Shown here: positions 49,620 through 58,726 of the stretch, piece by piece | Layout: each line of letters starts with the position of its first letter | Numbering within the stretch: the first letter of the stretch is position 1 | From: JALCLA01 sp965653565 | GTDB lineage: Bacteria > Pseudomonadota > Gammaproteobacteria > Xanthomonadales > Xanthomonadaceae | Direction of reading: 5' to 3' | Assembly (NCBI GenBank): GCA_965653565.1 | Contig: CBFHAI010000006.1 | Coordinates: forward strand, 1-64,000 | Length of the DNA: 64,000 bases | The notes under the pieces: model-generated | What the model saw: only the letters and a program-made list of their open reading frames with translations | Told to the model about the DNA's origin: nothing | The model's database searches: none | Position numbers and translations under genes: made by a program

Positions 49620-52312
49620 TGCAAAAGCTCCTTCAAGTTTTCCGCAGTGATGCCCGCCGGCAGGCGCGGCGCACACTGCGACAGCGGCCACATCGTTCCG
49701 TAGAGGTCCGGCGGCGCCGGGTCATCGCGTTCGCCGGTCAGTTCGAACAACGTGCGCGGCGTGTCCTCGAGCGTGATTCCGTCGTGCCAGGTGGCGATCG
49801 TCATGTCGGTGCCTGGCCAGGGGATCGAAAAGGCCCAGCGCCCGCGGTAGGCGATCCACGTCCCCCAGCCTTTCGGCAGGTCGAGATTCCACGCGTTGGT
49901 GCGTATGTCGCTGTCGGGCTTACGCTCGAGCCACGAGCGCGGGCCGGCTTCGGTGAAGGTCAGCGCCCAAGTGCCGTCGTCGATAGCGCCGTTGGTCACG
50001 GTGTTGGCCATCGCCACGCGGTCGTAGTCGGGAAACGCACCCTCGGACGTCGTTACCGCCGGGCTGGCGGTGTTCGAACCGGTCACCATCAGATCCAGCA
50101 CGCCCGATGGGTCGGTGGGGCTGCTGCCGATCAGGGCCGCGCGCCGCGTCAGCGAATCGGCCTTGGTGTAGCTGGCATAGAGCGTGGGCGTGCCGCCGCC
50201 ATCCGGCGCGGACATGCCTTCGCCGGATGGCGAGGGAAACTCGCTGCCCGAGGCCGACCAATTCGGTTCGGACGCCAGCGACGGCGTGCTGTTTGCGGTA
50301 TCGCCGACATCGACCGTGCGCGTCCACGTCGTCGAGTCGACTTCGACGCCGCCGAACAGTACGTGAAGCGTGTAGACGAGGCTATAGCCGCCGGTCGTGA
50401 CGGCCGACACATCGCACGTCGCATTCGTCGGCACGTTGCCGCCCCACAGCACGAGGTCCGTCGATGTGTAGTCGCCGGTGGTCGTCGTCGTGGTCGTCAC
50501 GTCGCGATCGCCGACGACCGTCGAATAGGTCGCGCTGTCGCTGCGCATGTCGAGCCACCACAGCGCAACGATTTCGGTGTGCGACTCGATCGTGCTGGTC
50601 GACAGGCGGTCGATGTGCACCTCGGCCTGCTCTACCGTGTCGGCGTTGATGAAGCCGAATTCCGGGCTCGCCGGCGTCGCAGTGACATGCCAATCCTGCG
50701 ATCGCTCGTCGGTGGTCGACGACGAGTAGCTTTCACTCGACTGCGTTTCGAGCACCAGCCACGGCGCTTCGCCTTCGACTTCGACCCACACCTTGCCGCC
50801 GATGGCGGCGCCCGACGATGACGCGATTTCGGTGAAGTTGAAAACGAAGTGCTGCTCGAGGTCGAGCGAGGTGTAGCCCGAGCCGGGGCCGCCCGTGTGC
50901 AGGTACTCGCGTTCGCCGGTCGACGTGTGATTGTTGCTGAACGTGCGCGTGTAGCTGCCGCTGCCACTGTTTTCGGTCGGCTGCCAGTAGAGCCGCACCG
51001 GCACGTTGGCCTTGAAGTCGACGCTGTACGTCAGAGACGTGCCGGTGCGCGCCGTGGTGCGCGTGGTCGAGCCGCCGATACCGATGACGCCCCGATAGTT
51101 CGGGTCGCCCGTCGCCGGGCCGCTGCCGCGCCCCAGGGAGCGCGTGGGCACCAGCGTTTGGTGCTCTGTGTAAGGGTAGAAGCCCGGAAACGGCGTGTCG
51201 CTGACCCACGACGACGAGTCGTCGGTGTAAAGCTCGTTGACGTTCGCCTGGTAGGTTTGCGGGCCGAAGGTCGTCGTGTCCGTCACGCGCACCGTGCGCC
51301 GGGTGACCGATTCGATGATGTCGTCCGGGTCGGTGAAGTCGATCCGCAGTTCGTCCGAATGGATGTAGTCGCCGGCGCTGAAACTCAGTTGCACGACGCG
51401 CACTTCGGTCGCGGCCTGATTGAACGCGCCTTGCGTGCACGCGTAGGCCTGCTCGATCGTTGCCGTGTGGTCTAGCGTGTAGACCGTCTCGATGTCGTCA
51501 GCCACGACATCATCGACGAGCGGGCAAAGCAGCGCGGTGTGCGGCTCCCATTGAACGCCGGGGCGCGGCCGCAACTTGGCGCGATAGAGCTTCACACTGC
51601 GGATTTGATTCGCGAACGGCGTGGCCAGCACGTACAGCCACAGGTCGGCACCAATCACCTTGAGGCACGCACAATTCACAGCGCGCAGCGTGTCGATCAC
51701 GCTCAGGCTCAGTATCTTCTTGCCGTTGTAAAACACGTAGTCGGAATGCCCGATGCCGACGCTGCGCCCCGGCGGGCCGATCCACGTGACCGCCAGTCGG
51801 TCATTGCCATCACGCCAATCGACGTTGCCGCAGTCGAGCAGCCCATCGGGGAACAGACGTTCGTACAGCCCGCCGGGCGGGTCCACCTGAAACGACTCGT
51901 CGAAGAAGTACCGCTGCCACGTCGGCTCTTCGTCGTTACGCTTCACATCCGTCAGGATCGTGTGCGCCTTCTCGCCATAAGCGTTTTCGCCGTTCGTGAT
52001 GTCGACCGGGAAAGGATCGATCACCGCACCAAACAGGCGCGGCTTCGTGACGAAGCCATACAGCATCGGCACTGCGATACGTTCGCGCGCACCGCCGGGC
52101 CCGGGCAGGATGTCGATCACCGGCATGTCGCCGATGAAACGGGCCAACACGATCGAGCCGTCGGGAAGCTCCTGCCGCAGCGACAGGGTTTTGACCCCGG
52201 AAAGTTGGCGCTGGTTGGCCAGGTACGCCAGCGCCTTCTTTCCGACGTCGAGCAAGTCAGGGCGGGTGACGTCTCCGATCAACTTGCGCCACTGCCCCCA
52301 GCGACCGCTCAT
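49616..52312 (-). CDS. Large phage virion protein, beta-rich
   Basis: 898 residues. The N-terminal 330 look like one compact beta-rich domain (SLRQELPDGSIVLARFIGDMPVIDILPGPGG); the middle is very rich in Thr, Ser and Tyr, including a run of seven Thr (about residue 615), like fibre or baseplate extensions; the C-terminus regains charged globular sequence. It is probably a tail or tailspike-associated component. No lyase, hydrolase or sialidase motif recognised. Confidence 0.65.
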   Translation of the reverse strand: MSGRWGQWRKLIGDVTRPDLLDVGKKALAYLANQRQLSGVKTLSLRQELPDGSIVLARFIGDMPVIDILPGPGGARERIAVPMLYGFVTKPRLFGAVIDPFPVDITNGENAYGEKAHTILTDVKRNDEEPTWQRYFFDESFQVDPPGGLYERLFPDGLLDCGNVDWRDGNDRLAVTWIGPPGRSVGIGHSDYVFYNGKKILSLSVIDTLRAVNCACLKVIGADLWLYVLATPFANQIRSVKLYRAKLRPRPGVQWEPHTALLCPLVDDVVADDIETVYTLDHTATIEQAYACTQGAFNQAATEVRVVQLSFSAGDYIHSDELRIDFTDPDDIIESVTRRTVRVTDTTTFGPQTYQANVNELYTDDSSSWVSDTPFPGFYPYTEHQTLVPTRSLGRGSGPATGDPNYRGVIGIGGSTTRTTARTGTSLTYSVDFKANVPVRLYWQPTENSGSGSYTRTFSNNHTSTGEREYLHTGGPGSGYTSLDLEQHFVFNFTEIASSSGAAIGGKVWVEVEGEAPWLVLETQSSESYSSSTTDERSQDWHVTATPASPEFGFINADTVEQAEVHIDRLSTSTIESHTEIVALWWLDMRSDSATYSTVVGDRDVTTTTTTTGDYTSTDLVLWGGNVPTNATCDVSAVTTGGYSLVYTLHVLFGGVEVDSTTWTRTVDVGDTANSTPSLASEPNWSASGSEFPSPSGEGMSAPDGGGTPTLYASYTKADSLTRRAALIGSSPTDPSGVLDLMVTGSNTASPAVTTSEGAFPDYDRVAMANTVTNGAIDDGTWALTFTEAGPRSWLERKPDSDIRTNAWNLDLPKGWGTWIAYRGRWAFSIPWPGTDMTIATWHDGITLEDTPRTLFELTGERDDPAPPDLYGTMWPLSQCAPRLPAGITAENLKELLQ

Positions 52313-52315
52313 GAA

Positions 52316-52903
52316 TCAAGCTTCGTTGGCCGCCGCGCACTCGTAGCCCAGCTGGAACGTGTCGCCGATGACGACGCCACGAGCAACGGAGAAAGCCGTT
52401 GCCGCAAAGCATGTGCCGTCCGTCGACTCGCGGGTGGCCACCGACAACACGCCACCGCCGCGGAGCGTCGCTGCCCCCGTGATGGTGAACTCGGCCAAGC
52501 TCGCCTCGTTGGTCACGACACCGGCCGCCGCTGCAGCAAACACCAGCGTTTGGCGCACACCTTCGCTGTAGCCGGTGAACTCGACGAGTGTCGAATGGAA
52601 GTTCGCGGCGGTCGTGGAGGCCTGCGGCGACACGTTGTTCGTGTACGGCGCGCCATACCATTCGGTGATCTGCGTACCGCCGCCGAGCACCGCATCCAGC
52701 AGGTGGTTGAGGCCCTGCGTCGGCACCAGGTTGTGATCGCGAATCAAATCGCCGCGGTTGACGCCGTGCAGGAAGAAGCCGCCCACGAAGAGATTCATCT
52801 TCGGGAACAGCAGGCCATTCGGCGACTTCTCGTACTGATGGCCGCGCAAGCGGCGCAGCAATTCGCGCGCGTGGCGCTTGAGGTCGGGCGCAAGGTTGAA
52901 CAT
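52316..52903 (-). CDS. Phage virion protein, unknown
   Basis: 195 residues. The basic helical start MFNLAPDLKRHARELLRRLRGHQYE leads to a beta-rich body with Gly/Thr-rich turns (TITGAATLRGGGVLSVATR). This pattern occurs in small phage tail proteins without a known fold name. Gap of three bases to the next gene. Confidence 0.6.
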   Translation of the reverse strand: MFNLAPDLKRHARELLRRLRGHQYEKSPNGLLFPKMNLFVGGFFLHGVNRGDLIRDHNLVPTQGLNHLLDAVLGGGTQITEWYGAPYTNNVSPQASTTAANFHSTLVEFTGYSEGVRQTLVFAAAAAGVVTNEASLAEFTITGAATLRGGGVLSVATRESTDGTCFAATAFSVARGVVIGDTFQLGYECAAANEA

Positions 52904-52929
52904 GGTCGTAATTCCTCTCTACGGTAGGG

Positions 52930-54231
52930 TCAATCGAGCGTTACGCCGTTGCGGCGGATCGTTCCCGACATCCGGTCAGTGACGGCCAGCGGTTGTGCCG
53001 GGCCTGCGACAAAACTGGCCATCAACTGCCGCAGTCCGTTGGCCTCGCGATAAACCGCGGTGCCGCGCGCGCCGACGGGCAACGCGAGTTCGTTGTCTCG
53101 GATGGGGCGCACTTCGCCGCCGGGCAGGCCAAGACACAGCACGCCGTTGGTCGCGAGCCAAGCCGCGACTGGTTCGGTAGTGGGTATGCCGACCTTGACG
53201 CCCGGCACGCAGATGCCCGTGCCGCGCACGGCGGCGTGCGGATACTTGATGATGCGTTGCGCGGTGCGCAGGCCCGAGCCACCGAGCCAATACGTTTGCT
53301 TGTGATCGGCGACGAACACGCCGGCGCTCGGGCCGCCCTCGCCAACCGGCTGCATCAGCGTAATTTCGACGCCGAAGCGCAGCGTCGAATCTTGGTGCAT
53401 GAGGCCTCCGCGCAAGGCGGCGCCCTCGTTGAGCGTGTTGCCGCTGGCCACCAGCACCTTGCCGTTCCAGAAGCGCACGATCTGCCCGGGCGGCAGCGGC
53501 ACGTGCCACAGCGTTTCGCACGCGCGCCCGCCGGTGTGCGCGCCGACGTTGAAGGCCGGTTGATTGGCGGGCAGGTCGGCAACGAAGTAGGCGATAGGCA
53601 CGTCGCTGTTCGCCGGACCGACGTACACGCGCTGCTTCGCGACGCCTTCGCCGGGTGCCGGCAGCGCCAACATGATGCCGCTGCCGGCGGGTACGGCGAT
53701 CGCGATCACCGTCGCTCCGGATTCTCGGCCGCGCGCATCGAGCCACGTCAGAGCGACGAGGTATTCACCAGCGACGAGGCTGCCGACACCGGACACCGTG
53801 GCGATTGGCGCCGGCGGGTTCGGCGTCCACACCGGGTTGTCGGACAAGTCGGCACCAATGCGACGAATTTCGACGCCGTTGCTCCAAAACACATCGTCGA
53901 TTGCGAGCGCGCCCGATGCGTAGCGCTGGCCGACACCGGCACGCACCGTGGCCTCGAGCGCTAGATCCGAGTTGTACGCACACAGGTCGCCGTCGACGAC
54001 TGCCAACAGGTTCAGGCGATTGGCGATCAGCGAGTGCGCCCGCTCAGCCGCCACACGGTTTACGTAGCCCCACCGCAGCCGGAACAGGCCGTCGTTTTTT
54101 ATGTCCACGTTGCCCGCCGCGCGCGCGGCCGACGGCATGCCGTCCTCGCCGATCGGCAAAGGATCGGGCGTGACGTTGTTGACGCCGGCCGGGAAGCGCA
54201 GCGCCTTGAGGTCATCGGCCTTGACGGGCAT
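52930..54231 (-). CDS. Beta-propeller-like phage neck/tail protein
   Basis: 433 residues starting MPVKADDLKALRFPAGVNNV. Segments such as AAGNVDIKNDGLFRLRWGYVNR near 50-70, several WxNG/SNGV turns and VLVASGNTLNEG suggest a propeller fold resembling packaged-DNA stabilisation proteins (P22 gp10-like). The assignment is by pattern only. The longer open frame to 54324 is not used because the ATG at 54231 lies two bases after the previous stop. Confidence 0.55.
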   Translation of the reverse strand: MPVKADDLKALRFPAGVNNVTPDPLPIGEDGMPSAARAAGNVDIKNDGLFRLRWGYVNRVAAERAHSLIANRLNLLAVVDGDLCAYNSDLALEATVRAGVGQRYASGALAIDDVFWSNGVEIRRIGADLSDNPVWTPNPPAPIATVSGVGSLVAGEYLVALTWLDARGRESGATVIAIAVPAGSGIMLALPAPGEGVAKQRVYVGPANSDVPIAYFVADLPANQPAFNVGAHTGGRACETLWHVPLPPGQIVRFWNGKVLVASGNTLNEGAALRGGLMHQDSTLRFGVEITLMQPVGEGGPSAGVFVADHKQTYWLGGSGLRTAQRIIKYPHAAVRGTGICVPGVKVGIPTTEPVAAWLATNGVLCLGLPGGEVRPIRDNELALPVGARGTAVYREANGLRQLMASFVAGPAQPLAVTDRMSGTIRRNGVTLD

Positions 54232-54233
54232 CG

Positions 54234-55403
54234 CTAGCTCGTGACGCCCTTGATGACGTTGACCTGCAGCACCAGTGGCTCGCCGAGTGCGCCGCCCGTG
54301 TTGTTGCGAATGCTGATCCGGCACGAGCCAGCAGCGACAGCCGTGACGCTGATACCGTATGCGTCGTTTGAACCACCCGATTTAATGACGGCGATCGGTG
54401 TGTCGTTCGCGCCGATCGCGCTATTGGTCAGCGTGAAACCGACGACCGCGCCCGCAGCCAGTGACGCGTTGTTCATCGTGATTTGCACGCTCGCTGCGTT
54501 GGACGTGACGCCCGTGCTCTTGCTGGTCGCCTGTGTAACTGCGCCGCCTGCGCCGGTCGCGTAGCCGATGCCGGCGGATGCGCTACTTGACGTGACAGCA
54601 CCGCTGCAGGCGAGCCCCGTGTTGCTCACGGTTATGCGCACGGTGCCGTTGGTCAGCACTTCATAACTAGTTACCGTGTTGGCCGAGCGGGTCACACGCC
54701 ATGCGATCGCCGCGGCGTTGTTTGCATCGTTGACCGTGCGGCATACCATCGTTGCGCCGGCAACGGCGATGTCCCAATTCTTGCCGTCAGCGCCCTGACT
54801 AGTGGCCGCCCAGCCGATGCGGCCACCACTGGAAGTGGCCGCCACGATAGGCGAGTCAGCGCCGCCGGCACCGCTGTAGGTGAAGGTCGTCAGGCCGCTA
54901 TGGGTGTTGTTGCCGTTGAGCAACGGCACGGTGCCGCCGCTGGTGCCGATCATGGCTTGCGCGGCGGTGTTGAGCTCTAGCGCAGTGCGCGCATCCCCTG
55001 GGGTTGTCCCAATATCCAGCAGATTGCCTGCATGAAACATCGGATCACCGTTCCAGGACGGACCGGCGATGAAATCGACAATGAAGGATCGAAGCAACGA
55101 TCCGTTCGACAGGCGGAAGGCCGCGTAGGGAGCCACACTGGCGACGTCATTCGATGCGTGCAAACGCATCTGTGCGACATCGTTACCCGTTGGCGCGTCG
55201 GCTTGGAGAGTAACGATGTTGCTGTCCCCAGATGACGCGTCAAGCGCCACGGTGCCGCTGCTTTCGAGCACGAGCACGGTTCCGTTGGCGTCCGGCACGG
55301 TGAGCGTTCGAGACGCCGTGAGCCCCGCCGCATCAAACAGCGCGTTGAGGATGCGGAACGTCGCCGAGCGAGTGCCGGTGAGGTCAGAGCGGGTCGTGGG
55401 CAT
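54234..55403 (-). CDS. Phage fibre-like protein
   Basis: 389 residues. The start MPTTRSDLTGTRSATFRILNALFDAAGLTASRTLTVPDANGT has the T-x-PDANGT motif found in many phage fibre N-terminal repeats. The body is a Ser/Thr/Ala/Gly-rich beta sequence with few charged residues. Likely part of the adsorption fibre. Its ATG overlaps the stop of the previous gene (TAATG). Confidence 0.65.
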   Translation of the reverse strand: MPTTRSDLTGTRSATFRILNALFDAAGLTASRTLTVPDANGTVLVLESSGTVALDASSGDSNIVTLQADAPTGNDVAQMRLHASNDVASVAPYAAFRLSNGSLLRSFIVDFIAGPSWNGDPMFHAGNLLDIGTTPGDARTALELNTAAQAMIGTSGGTVPLLNGNNTHSGLTTFTYSGAGGADSPIVAATSSGGRIGWAATSQGADGKNWDIAVAGATMVCRTVNDANNAAAIAWRVTRSANTVTSYEVLTNGTVRITVSNTGLACSGAVTSSSASAGIGYATGAGGAVTQATSKSTGVTSNAASVQITMNNASLAAGAVVGFTLTNSAIGANDTPIAVIKSGGSNDAYGISVTAVAAGSCRISIRNNTGGALGEPLVLQVNVIKGVTS

Positions 55404-56101
55404 TAGGAGGGGATCACGTAGTGGGTGAGGATGCGGGCCGCGCCCACCGTCGCGCCCCCGGCGCTGTATGTGGCGATCAGTGCTTCGGTACCGACTTCGG
55501 CCGGCAGACCGGGATTCACTTCAAACACGGTCCCGGCCGCCGCGGTGAGGTCGACGTGCGTCGATGCCATGTATTTCGAGGTGGTTCCGGTGATGCCAAT
55601 CGATAGAGAAGGCGTGCCATCGAACGGCGTGTCGATCACGACTTGTTGCAGCGCCACGACCGCATTCGCCGGCTTCGTGAACATCGCGACGGGTGACGCC
55701 GTGCCAAAGGCCAGGCTCGTCGTGTCGACGACCATCTTGTCGGTGCCGGCGGCTATCGTCGTGTACTGCAACGTCACGACATCACCGACCAGCGAGGCCA
55801 CCGTCAACGCCTGCCCGGGCGCTGGATCGCCCGAGGGATAGACGAAGATGAGCGCGTGCGTCATGCCCGTGCTCGGGCGTCGAATCGACATCTTCCAGTC
55901 GGCACCGGAACCCGCCGCGCCGGCATTCAGTTCGAAGTCGTCGCCGTAGGTAGCGACCAGCGCGGCGCGAAGCGACGCATAGGCATTGTCGGCTGCGTTG
56001 CGCGCCTCGACGACGCCGGCGTTACCCTTGACAAACGGCCCGCCGATGCCGAGTTGCAGCTTCCCCAGCACGGTGCCGATGAGGTCTTTCCAGCCGGACA
56101 T
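55403..56101 (-). CDS. Phage fibre- or tail-associated protein, unknown
   Basis: 232 residues. A short helical N-terminus (NAADNAYASLRAALVATYGDDFELN) precedes a beta-rich Thr/Ala body (SLSIGITGTTSKYMASTHVDL), similar in style to its neighbour. No named family recognised. Nine bases separate it from the gene upstream. Confidence 0.6.
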   Translation of the reverse strand: MSGWKDLIGTVLGKLQLGIGGPFVKGNAGVVEARNAADNAYASLRAALVATYGDDFELNAGAAGSGADWKMSIRRPSTGMTHALIFVYPSGDPAPGQALTVASLVGDVVTLQYTTIAAGTDKMVVDTTSLAFGTASPVAMFTKPANAVVALQQVVIDTPFDGTPSLSIGITGTTSKYMASTHVDLTAAAGTVFEVNPGLPAEVGTEALIATYSAGGATVGAARILTHYVIPS

Positions 56102-56110
56102 TTCAGGCTC

Positions 56111-56665
56111 CTATGCAGTGGGAATAAAGGTGAGGAACAACTGTCCGGAGCCCTGCGACGCCGTACCCGGGGTGATGGTTATGCGCACTGCCTCACCCGC
56201 AGCGAGCGCGATATCCGGCGTCGCTTCGAATTCGTGGTCCGAGTACGGATCAATGTGGGCCGCTGGCAGCGCAGCTTCGCTGTCGGCCAGCGTGCCAATT
56301 CGGATTGCGCCGCCGGTACCGTTGAATGGCGTGCGCATCTGCACGCGGACGACCGTCAGCACTCCCGCGACGATCGGCGTGTAGACCGCGCCTGGCGCGT
56401 CGCCGAACGAGAAATTGATCGGCGGGATCGTGCCGGCACCTGAAAGTCCTGGCTCACCCTGCGGGCCCTGCACGCCCATCGCGTTGCCGGCGGCCACGGT
56501 GGTGCCGCTGCCATCGATGTTCACCGTGGTCGGCCGGGCGATGACGCTCGCCGGCCGGTTGCTGTTGATCCGAGCGACGGTGTTCTGCGACAGGGAAATG
56601 CGCTTCGTGGCGCCGCCCACACTGACCCGCGTGGCGCCGCCGGAAACACGAACGATAGTGGTCAT
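56111..56665 (-). CDS. Phage virion protein with short collagen-like segment
   Basis: 184 residues. A repetitive start (VRVSGGATRVSVGGATKRIS) leads to GVQGPQGEPGLSG (about 65-77), four Gly-X-Y triplets, and then a beta-rich domain (VLTVVRVQMRTPFNGTGGAIRIG). Short collagen-like stretches of this kind form trimeric stalks in phage fibres. The ATG shares a base with the previous stop (TGATG). Confidence 0.65.
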   Translation of the reverse strand: MTTIVRVSGGATRVSVGGATKRISLSQNTVARINSNRPASVIARPTTVNIDGSGTTVAAGNAMGVQGPQGEPGLSGAGTIPPINFSFGDAPGAVYTPIVAGVLTVVRVQMRTPFNGTGGAIRIGTLADSEAALPAAHIDPYSDHEFEATPDIALAAGEAVRITITPGTASQGSGQLFLTFIPTA

Positions 56666-57102
56666 CAGAGCGTGCGCACGCCTTTGAAGATCGGGCGCCC
56701 CTTCACGACGGGAATCGCATAGCCGGTGGCCTTGTTGACCAGCAGCACATCCCACACCGCGCGCACCTGGCGTGCGTTGGTTGGGTTGAGCAACCACAGC
56801 TGCGCCACCGGCACCGCGAGCAGCATCGCGCCGTTCGTCGGCGTCGGAATCGACCAGCCTTCGTACACCGGCCAATCGGGCACCACGGTGTAGTAATCCG
56901 TCGTCGTCAGTTCCAGCAGCGGCGGCGACACCGCCAAGCCGGTGTCCGCATCACGCACCGGCTCGCCGGCGTAAATCTGCGACCGCGCGTGGTAGTTCGT
57001 GAGGTCGATCGGATCATCGTTCTCGTCGGCGAGGACGATCGTTTCTTCCCATGTGACGTTGACCGGCACAGTCGGGGCATAGTCGCCGTAGTCGCGCGCC
57101 AT
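56665..57102 (-). CDS. Phage virion protein, unknown
   Basis: 145 residues. It starts MARDYGDYAPTVPVNVTWEETIVLADENDDPIDLTNYHARSQI, a beta pattern (WEETIVLxDxxxxPIDLT) common in small phage fibre-associated proteins that carry an Ig-like fold. Four bases after the preceding gene. Confidence 0.6.
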   Translation of the reverse strand: MARDYGDYAPTVPVNVTWEETIVLADENDDPIDLTNYHARSQIYAGEPVRDADTGLAVSPPLLELTTTDYYTVVPDWPVYEGWSIPTPTNGAMLLAVPVAQLWLLNPTNARQVRAVWDVLLVNKATGYAIPVVKGRPIFKGVRTL

Positions 57103-57106
57103 GACG

Positions 57107-57775
57107 TCAGAGGCCTCCGTAGCAGGTGTTGACGCTCTGCTGCTCTTCGTGGCGCCGCATGGTGTCGGCGTCGTGACGCCGGCCGAAGCGCTCTTCGAAC
57201 GCGTTCAGCGCCGCCGCGGCGAGCGCCGGGTTGTAAAGCTCGCCGTCGCGGTTGTCGCTGGCGAGGTACACCATCCAATCGACGAGGCCGATGTGGTGGT
57301 GCAGCGGAATTTCTGGCTCTTGGCCAGGCGAGCGGAGTTCGTCGAGCGGGTCGCGGTAGACCGACATCGACAGCGTCCCGACGCTGGCCGTGGTCGGCGT
57401 CGGCCAGACGCGCAGCGTGTTGCCGACGATCGCGTAGTGCGTCGGGCATCCGGTGCGCGAGGCCCAATCGCACTGACGGTGAATCCAGTCGATGCCGCAG
57501 CGCTTGAGGCTCTTCGCGCGGCCGCCGGACGTGCGCTGGAACAGCGCCGTTTCGACTTTGAGAATCAGCGGGTCGAGCTCGTAAACCGCTTTCCCGGCGG
57601 TGACCGCGAAGGTGCAGAACGAGCTCGTGGTGTCGTATAGCAACGAGGCGCGAGCGCAGGCTTCGCGCTCGCCCTCGGATGCCGCCTGGGCGTGCTCGTC
57701 GTCCGAATGCTGATAGGGCAGCTTGGTGTCGCTGGTGCGACGCCGCGCTTCGGTGATCAACGCGCCCAGGTTCAT
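57107..57775 (-). CDS. Phage head-tail adaptor-like protein
   Basis: 222 residues. The start MNLGALITEARRRTSDTKLPYQHSDDEHAQAASEGEREACARA (helical) and the later beta region with YRDPLDELRSPGQEPEIPLHHHIGLVDWMVYLA resemble the adaptor family (DUF6682-like) found after capsid genes in podoviruses, where it connects portal and tail. The assignment is by resemblance and position. Confidence 0.55.
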   Translation of the reverse strand: MNLGALITEARRRTSDTKLPYQHSDDEHAQAASEGEREACARASLLYDTTSSFCTFAVTAGKAVYELDPLILKVETALFQRTSGGRAKSLKRCGIDWIHRQCDWASRTGCPTHYAIVGNTLRVWPTPTTASVGTLSMSVYRDPLDELRSPGQEPEIPLHHHIGLVDWMVYLASDNRDGELYNPALAAAALNAFEERFGRRHDADTMRRHEEQQSVNTCYGGL

Positions 57776-57778
57776 GGC

Positions 57779-58204
57779 TTAGGCCTTCGCCTTCGAGCGC
57801 AGGGCTTCGGCTTCGGCCTCTTCGGCCTCGGCCGCTTCATTCTTCATCGCCTCGAACACGCGGTACGCCGACTCGCGATCGACCTTGAAGCCACACTCGT
57901 CGGAGAGCGTGTTGAGGTTCGGCATACCGGCCGTCGTGAAGTCGAGCTCCGCATCGCGCGCGATCATGATGACCAGCGCCGCGCGGATGGAAGAATCTTC
58001 GTCGAGCGGTTTCACGGCTGCGGAAGATGCTTTCGAAACGTGCGGTTCTCGCTCGTCGATGACGGTCTTATCGCACTGACAACCTTTCGCGAGCGCTTCC
58101 TGCCAGAACATCTTCGGCACGTCGTCGCGCCACTCTTTTCCGATCAGCGTGACGTGGCCCGAGGGCAGCGTCAGGCGCGCGCCCTGGTGATGGCGAAATT
58201 TCAT
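57779..58204 (-). CDS. Small phage protein, unknown
   Basis: 141 residues starting MKFRHHQGARLTLPSGHVTLIGKEWRDDVP and ending in a Glu/Ala-rich coiled tail. It contains one close Cys pair (GCQCDK). It lies between a small head protein and the adaptor-like gene. An open frame continuing upstream to 58708 overlaps the preceding gene and is not used. Function unknown. Confidence 0.6.
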   Translation of the reverse strand: MKFRHHQGARLTLPSGHVTLIGKEWRDDVPKMFWQEALAKGCQCDKTVIDEREPHVSKASSAAVKPLDEDSSIRAALVIMIARDAELDFTTAGMPNLNTLSDECGFKVDRESAYRVFEAMKNEAAEAEEAEAEALRSKAKA

Positions 58205-58260
58205 GGTGATTCCTTGGTATCTGCGGAAGAGAGCGGCCCGGAGCCGGGCCGCCCGTTGCA

Positions 58261-58638
58261 TCAGCCGTAGATCTCGTCGCCGCCGCCGACGATGAGATAT
58301 TCCACGGTGCCGATCGCAGCGCCCTCCGTGGCCGTTGCGCCCGTCTCGGCGATCGAGAAGGTGAGCGTGCCGCCGTTCGGGTAATACTTCGGCAGGTTGG
58401 CGGCCGTTTCGTTGCCGGTGGTTTTCAGATCCACGCCGTTGACGAACACGGTCGTGCCGTCGGTGACGGTGCCCGTGGTCGTGGTGGCGCTGTCGAACGC
58501 CGTGATGGTGTTCAGGTCGACGTCGGTCAGGTACGCGCCCTGCGGCAGCTTGACCGTGACTTCGTTGCCCGCGCCGATGTTCTCGATGTCGAGCGGGAAC
58601 GCCGCGGCTCGCGGGTACTGGCGGTTGAACTGGTTCAT
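58261..58638 (-). CDS. Small beta-rich head (decoration-like) protein
   Basis: 125 residues starting MNQFNRQYPRAAAFPLDIENIGAG. The sequence is beta-rich with Gly/Thr turns (TTTTGTVTDGTTVFVNGVDL). Directly after the major capsid gene, where decoration or head-stabilising proteins are usually encoded. The open frame reaches 58677, but the ATG at 58638 is preferred. Confidence 0.55.
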   Translation of the reverse strand: MNQFNRQYPRAAAFPLDIENIGAGNEVTVKLPQGAYLTDVDLNTITAFDSATTTTGTVTDGTTVFVNGVDLKTTGNETAANLPKYYPNGGTLTFSIAETGATATEGAAIGTVEYLIVGGGDEIYG

Positions 58639-58726
58639 GGTTTTTCCTCGAAAGAGATGTGGGTCGCCGCAACGCAAGCGGCCCGCCGAAGCGGGCCGCT
58701 GTGATCACGGGTGCAGCCGAATCGCC